From contig DASTMO010000044.1 in assembly GCA_035714115.1 (NCBI GenBank), forward strand, positions 1 through 35,676: a DNA stretch of 35,676 nucleotides, written 5' to 3'. Position numbers and translations under genes: made by a program. How positions within the stretch are numbered: position 1 is the first letter of the stretch; each line of letters starts with the position of its first letter. Shown here one piece after another: positions 32,671-35,676 of this stretch. The notes beneath the pieces were generated by a model. That model searched no databases and was not told the DNA's origin. It saw only the letters and a list, made by a program, of their open reading frames with translations. This stretch comes from CAMAVH01 sp035714115 (lineage in GTDB: Bacteria > Pseudomonadota > Alphaproteobacteria > SMXQ01).

Positions 32671-33815
32671 GTATCGCGCTCGCTGGTCGGGCCGACCTCG
32701 CCGTTGCAGCAAGAGACGAAGGCCTTCATGCGGCAAGGCGCGCCGTGACGCGCCAATTCCGCCTCGAACATCTCGTGGATGCGCGGATTCTCGTCGGTAT
32801 ATTCGATCTGGCCGCCGCCATCTTTGGTGCTCGTCTCGATCATCGCGGCGCGCGCGCCCGGCGGCAGGAAGCCCGCCGTGCCCGGCCGCATAGCGAGATA
32901 GCGCGCCCGCGTGGAGCCGGTGTTGAAATGCTGATGGAAGCAGCCGTCGCTCGGAATCGCCACCATGCCGTTCTTCTGCCAGTCGCAACGGCGCAAATCC
33001 GATAGATCGTCCTTGGTCCAGAGCAGCGAGAAGCCGACGCCGTTGAGGATGACCAGATGCGCGCCCGGCCCGTGCCGATGCGCCTTCTTGTAGGTGCCGA
33101 TGGGAAATTCGGAGATATGCGCCTTCTGCGCGTTCTTCGCCATTTCCAGCATCACGTTGACGCCGCCGGCGCCGCGCGCCTTCCAGCCATAGAGCGCCAT
33201 GTCCGGCGCGTTGGGCACGAAGCTCGTCTCCCAGACCCGCCGATTGTAAAGCTTGCCGCCAGCGAACTGGCTATTGCCCGGCTGATAACGGCTGGTGAAC
33301 TGGAACGGATTGTTGAAGATGTAGTCGTCGTCGCGCATGCGCCGCATCACCGGCGGCGCGTCGGTCACCGCGACATAGCGCGCCGGCGCGCTGCCGACGT
33401 TGAAATGCTGATACCAGGCGTTGAGCGGGATCGAGAAGAAGCTGCCGTCCTTCCATTCGAACGTCTCCGGCGGCTGGCCGTCGAGCCAAATGCGCGTCGC
33501 GCCGCGCCCTGAGAGGATATAGACGTTTTCCTCATACATATGCCGTTCGGGCTCCGACTCGCCGCCCGGCGCGATCTCGACGAGATGCGCGTCGTTCGGC
33601 AGATAGTCGTTCGGCACGTTGATGATCGCGCCCGAACCGCCCTTGCGCTCCCAGGGACCGAGTTCGACAGCGCAGAGATCGCTGAAGGCGAAATCTTGGA
33701 TGACCTTGACGCCCTCGCGCTTCTGCCAATCGGCATAAGCGTCGGGGATGACGAAATCGTCGAGGGGCTCTTTCGGCGCCTCGGCAATCTTCATATCGGT
33801 CACGTCGGTCGCCAT
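32667..33815 (-). CDS. bicupin protein in a Rieske oxygenase operon
   Basis: A 382-residue protein with two cupin domains. Domain one (about 75-165) has PERHMYEENVYILSGRGATR and ends with NAWYQHFNVGS; domain two (about 240-345) has GTYKKAHRHGPGAHLVILNG and CFHQHFNTGSTRARY. The second domain keeps an HxH and a further His where most cupins have Glu; the first keeps only part of the motif. Gentisate dioxygenase-type bicupins are analogues, but identity is not shown. ATG 33815 follows GGAGAGGGAAG. The gene is 76 bp downstream of the Rieske oxygenase gene and transcribed with it. It may act on the oxygenase product or be a paired sensor. Confidence 0.85.
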   Translation of the reverse strand: MATDVTDMKIAEAPKEPLDDFVIPDAYADWQKREGVKVIQDFAFSDLCAVELGPWERKGGSGAIINVPNDYLPNDAHLVEIAPGGESEPERHMYEENVYILSGRGATRIWLDGQPPETFEWKDGSFFSIPLNAWYQHFNVGSAPARYVAVTDAPPVMRRMRDDDYIFNNPFQFTSRYQPGNSQFAGGKLYNRRVWETSFVPNAPDMALYGWKARGAGGVNVMLEMAKNAQKAHISEFPIGTYKKAHRHGPGAHLVILNGVGFSLLWTKDDLSDLRRCDWQKNGMVAIPSDGCFHQHFNTGSTRARYLAMRPGTAGFLPPGARAAMIETSTKDGGGQIEYTDENPRIHEMFEAELARHGAPCRMKAFVSCCNGEVGPTSERDT

Positions 33816-33891
33816 GATCTTCCCTCTCCGATAGCTGCTGCCAGCTTGCTGTTTCGCGCCGGCCTTATCTTCTGTGCAGTCGCAGGCGCGC

Positions 33892-35064
33892 TCAGGTCTG
33901 CGCCATCTCGCGCGCCATACGCGCCTGGCCTTCGGAGACATCGATCTTGATCGGCGCGCTCTTGGCCGGATCGCGCAGCACGCCATGGGGATCCTTGCCG
34001 TCCTGCACCACTTTAATCTGCTCGCGCAGAAGCTTGCGCAGCAGCACGACGCCGCCATCGCTGACACCGAGCGTCTCGCGCGAACGGTCGGTGATCGCGC
34101 CTTGGGTTTCCCAGGCCATGGCGTCCTGCGAGGCAAAGCTGTCGAGATGGTATTCGCCGGCCTCGTTGCGGAAGGAGGCATCGTACTGGACCGGCACAAT
34201 CTTGGGCTGCGGCTCGTCCTTGCCCGTCTCGTTCGGCGTGAACTGATGGCGGAAGATCAGCGTGTGGGTGTCGTCCACCGGCAGACGCATATGCATCACC
34301 AGATGCTCGCGCTGCGGCGACAGCAGCATGTTGGGAAAGATCACCGGATGGCCGAACTCATTCTCGCCACGCTCTCCGCCATAGAAACGCTGCTTGCGCA
34401 CGCCGCACCAGTTCTCCTCCTTGACGATCTCGAAACCGACCTTCTCGATCGGCCGATAATAATAGGCGCCGCGATCGGGCTTACCTTTCTTCACCGCGAA
34501 GGTGTGTGCATGCAGGTAATAGGTATGCGTCGGATCGACGGAGTTCTCCATCACCTGCAGCCAATTGCAGTTCAGCACCGGCAGCACGAACAGCTTATGC
34601 ACGCCGTCGCGCCGGCCGAGCACGTCCCAGCGCGGCAAGATCGGCGCCGGCGCTGGCCCGAGATAGGCGAAGACCACGCCGTCGGCGACTTGCACGGAAT
34701 AAGCGCGTTGGCGCGCCTCGTCCTTGATCGGGCTGTCGGCCGGTTCGAACGGCTGCTCGATGCAGCGGCCCGAGCAGTCGAACTTCCAGCCATGGTAAGG
34801 GCAGCGCAGGCCGTCTTCCTCGACGAAGCCGTAAAAGAGCGAAGCGCTGCGGTGGCAGCACTGTTCCTCGAGAAGACCGATACGGCCCTGGCCGTCGCGA
34901 TAGAGCACCAGGTCTTCGCCCAAGACGCGCACCTTCTTGATCGGCTTTTCCGCCGTCAAATCCGCTTCCGCGGCGATCGGCAGCCAATAGCGGCGGAGCA
35001 ATTCGCCGGCCGGGGTACCACGGCCAACGCGCGTGACAGTCTCGTTCAGCTCATTGGATAACAT
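33892..35064 (-). CDS. Rieske non-heme iron oxygenase alpha subunit (phthalate dioxygenase-like)
   Basis: A 390-residue aromatic-ring-hydroxylating oxygenase. The Rieske 2Fe-2S motif is C69-x-H71 and C88-PY-H91 (CPYHGW). The catalytic iron ligands are D177/H180/H185 region ENSVDPTHTYYLHAH, in which the family Asp bridges the Rieske centre and the mononuclear iron. Downstream, FASQDAMAWETQGAITDRS and LGVSDGGVVLLRK match the single-subunit phthalate 4,5-dioxygenase/carbazole group, which needs a separate reductase. No ferredoxin or reductase gene is in the window. ATG 35064 follows GGAGGG that starts in the stop codon of the upstream permease (9-bp gap), so they are coupled. The substrate is unknown. 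Confidence 0.93.
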   Translation of the reverse strand: MLSNELNETVTRVGRGTPAGELLRRYWLPIAAEADLTAEKPIKKVRVLGEDLVLYRDGQGRIGLLEEQCCHRSASLFYGFVEEDGLRCPYHGWKFDCSGRCIEQPFEPADSPIKDEARQRAYSVQVADGVVFAYLGPAPAPILPRWDVLGRRDGVHKLFVLPVLNCNWLQVMENSVDPTHTYYLHAHTFAVKKGKPDRGAYYYRPIEKVGFEIVKEENWCGVRKQRFYGGERGENEFGHPVIFPNMLLSPQREHLVMHMRLPVDDTHTLIFRHQFTPNETGKDEPQPKIVPVQYDASFRNEAGEYHLDSFASQDAMAWETQGAITDRSRETLGVSDGGVVLLRKLLREQIKVVQDGKDPHGVLRDPAKSAPIKIDVSEGQARMAREMAQT

Positions 35065-35073
35065 GAGTCCCTC

Positions 35074-35676
35074 CTAGTTCCTGATGCCGATTCGCAAACC
35101 AAACAACCGAGCGACAATCGCGACCCCGGTACTCATAAAGACCACGACTAAAGACACCACGGCGGCCGTCTCATAACGGCCGTCCACCATGTAGTCGAGC
35201 TGGATCAGCGCCAGGGTCTTCGTCTGGGCCGTGGCGATCAAGGCCACCGAAGCGACATCCCGCGTCGCGCCGATGAAGTTCATCACCCCGACCAGCAAGA
35301 GCACAGGGATCATGATCGGCAACACGACGCGAACGAAGGTGGTCGCCCAGCTCGCGCCGGAGATGCGGGACGCCTCCTCCAGCTCGTGGCCTAGCTGCAT
35401 CATGTTCGATTTGATGATCTGCGTTCCAAGCGTCATCGAACTGACCACGGTCGCCAGGATCAGCAGGAACATGGAGCCATAGAGCGGACGGAAAAAGGGC
35501 GTTTCCAAAAAGACGTAGAGCAGGCCGAGCCCGAAGAGAAGGCCGGGCACCGCGAAGGGCAGCCAGGATATGAAGTCGAGCAGTGCTCGCGCCTTGAAAT
35601 TGGTCCGCACGGTGAAGTAGGCGATCAGCGAGAACAGGATTACCGAGAACAGGCCGGCCCCGGTTGCCATGATCAG
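35074..35676 (-). CDS. ABC transporter permease, iron(III)/FbpB-like (truncated at window edge)
   Basis: A 3'-complete, 5'-truncated permease; the reading frame continues past the window end, so at least the N-terminal half is missing. About 200 residues are visible, with five hydrophobic helices and the cytoplasmic EAA loop ELEEASRISGASWATTFVRVVLPI (coupling helix). Preceding sequence FAVPGLLFGLGLLYVF and following sequence FIGATRDVASVALIAT resemble the Fe3+/putrescine/thiamine class permeases of the FbpB type, which often have two permease halves fused. It overlaps the Rieske gene's ribosome-binding site and is probably the first visible part of that operon. The transported compound could be Fe3+ or the oxygenase substrate. 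Confidence 0.85.
   Translation of the reverse strand: MIMATGAGLFSVILFSLIAYFTVRTNFKARALLDFISWLPFAVPGLLFGLGLLYVFLETPFFRPLYGSMFLLILATVVSSMTLGTQIIKSNMMQLGHELEEASRISGASWATTFVRVVLPIMIPVLLLVGVMNFIGATRDVASVALIATAQTKTLALIQLDYMVDGRYETAAVVSLVVVFMSTGVAIVARLFGLRIGIRN

Noticed and set aside
1..35676. CRISPR arrays, tRNA/rRNA genes, insertion sequences, prophage
   Set aside because: No regularly spaced repeats, tRNA-like cloverleafs, transposase or phage genes were seen anywhere in the window.

Overview
The window is GC-rich, densely coded chromosomal DNA with no tRNA, rRNA, phage, transposon or CRISPR. Its gene families (Bug/TctC binding protein, MmgE/PrpD, ornithine cyclodeaminase-like, amidohydrolase, Rieske oxygenase, membrane ferritin/VIT1 fusion, PLD-flippase-EEP cluster) suggest an alphaproteobacterium, probably Hyphomicrobiales (Bradyrhizobium/Rhodoplanes-like). 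That placement rests on family content and codon use, not on a marker gene.

Layout. 1-6137: the tail of an alpha/beta hydrolase, a phospholipase D-type enzyme divergent from an LPG-flippase-like membrane protein and an EEP-family phosphodiesterase (a lipid/envelope module), then a DEAD-box RNA helicase with a long repetitive basic tail. 6312-12138: an AsmA-like protein divergent from a LysE exporter, an FrsA-like hydrolase, an M24 'pita-bread' protein that has lost most metal ligands, and an MliC-type lysozyme-inhibitor lipoprotein. 12149-15837: a LysR regulator, a Bug/TctC binding protein and a sulfatase/phosphonate-monoesterase-like hydrolase, all on the minus strand, with a perfect 7-bp dyad before the transporter gene. 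16007-21135: a ferritin/VIT1 fusion, an amidohydrolase, a small cysteine-containing exported protein, PurU and a Tat-exported multicopper oxidase. 21195-27157: an exported methyltransferase, a minus-strand cyclodeaminase/PrpD operon, a structured intergenic region and Tex.

27158-35676: an OxyR-like regulator lacking the peroxidatic cysteine but carrying an OxyR-style operator and a good sigma70 promoter, divergent from terC (Mn-export-type) and an SbtA-like bicarbonate transporter gene; a small cupin; a EutA-type reactivase without EutBC in sight; and a minus-strand operon of an Fe3+-type ABC permease, a Rieske oxygenase and a bicupin.

The most notable signals are the cysteine-less OxyR with its ATAG-N7-CTAT box (28130-28166), the orphan EutA, the nested inverted-repeat structure at 24692-24778, the exported SAM-methyltransferase, and the degenerate M24 and ferritin-like active sites. 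All functions are inferred from reading the protein sequences; no database search was run.
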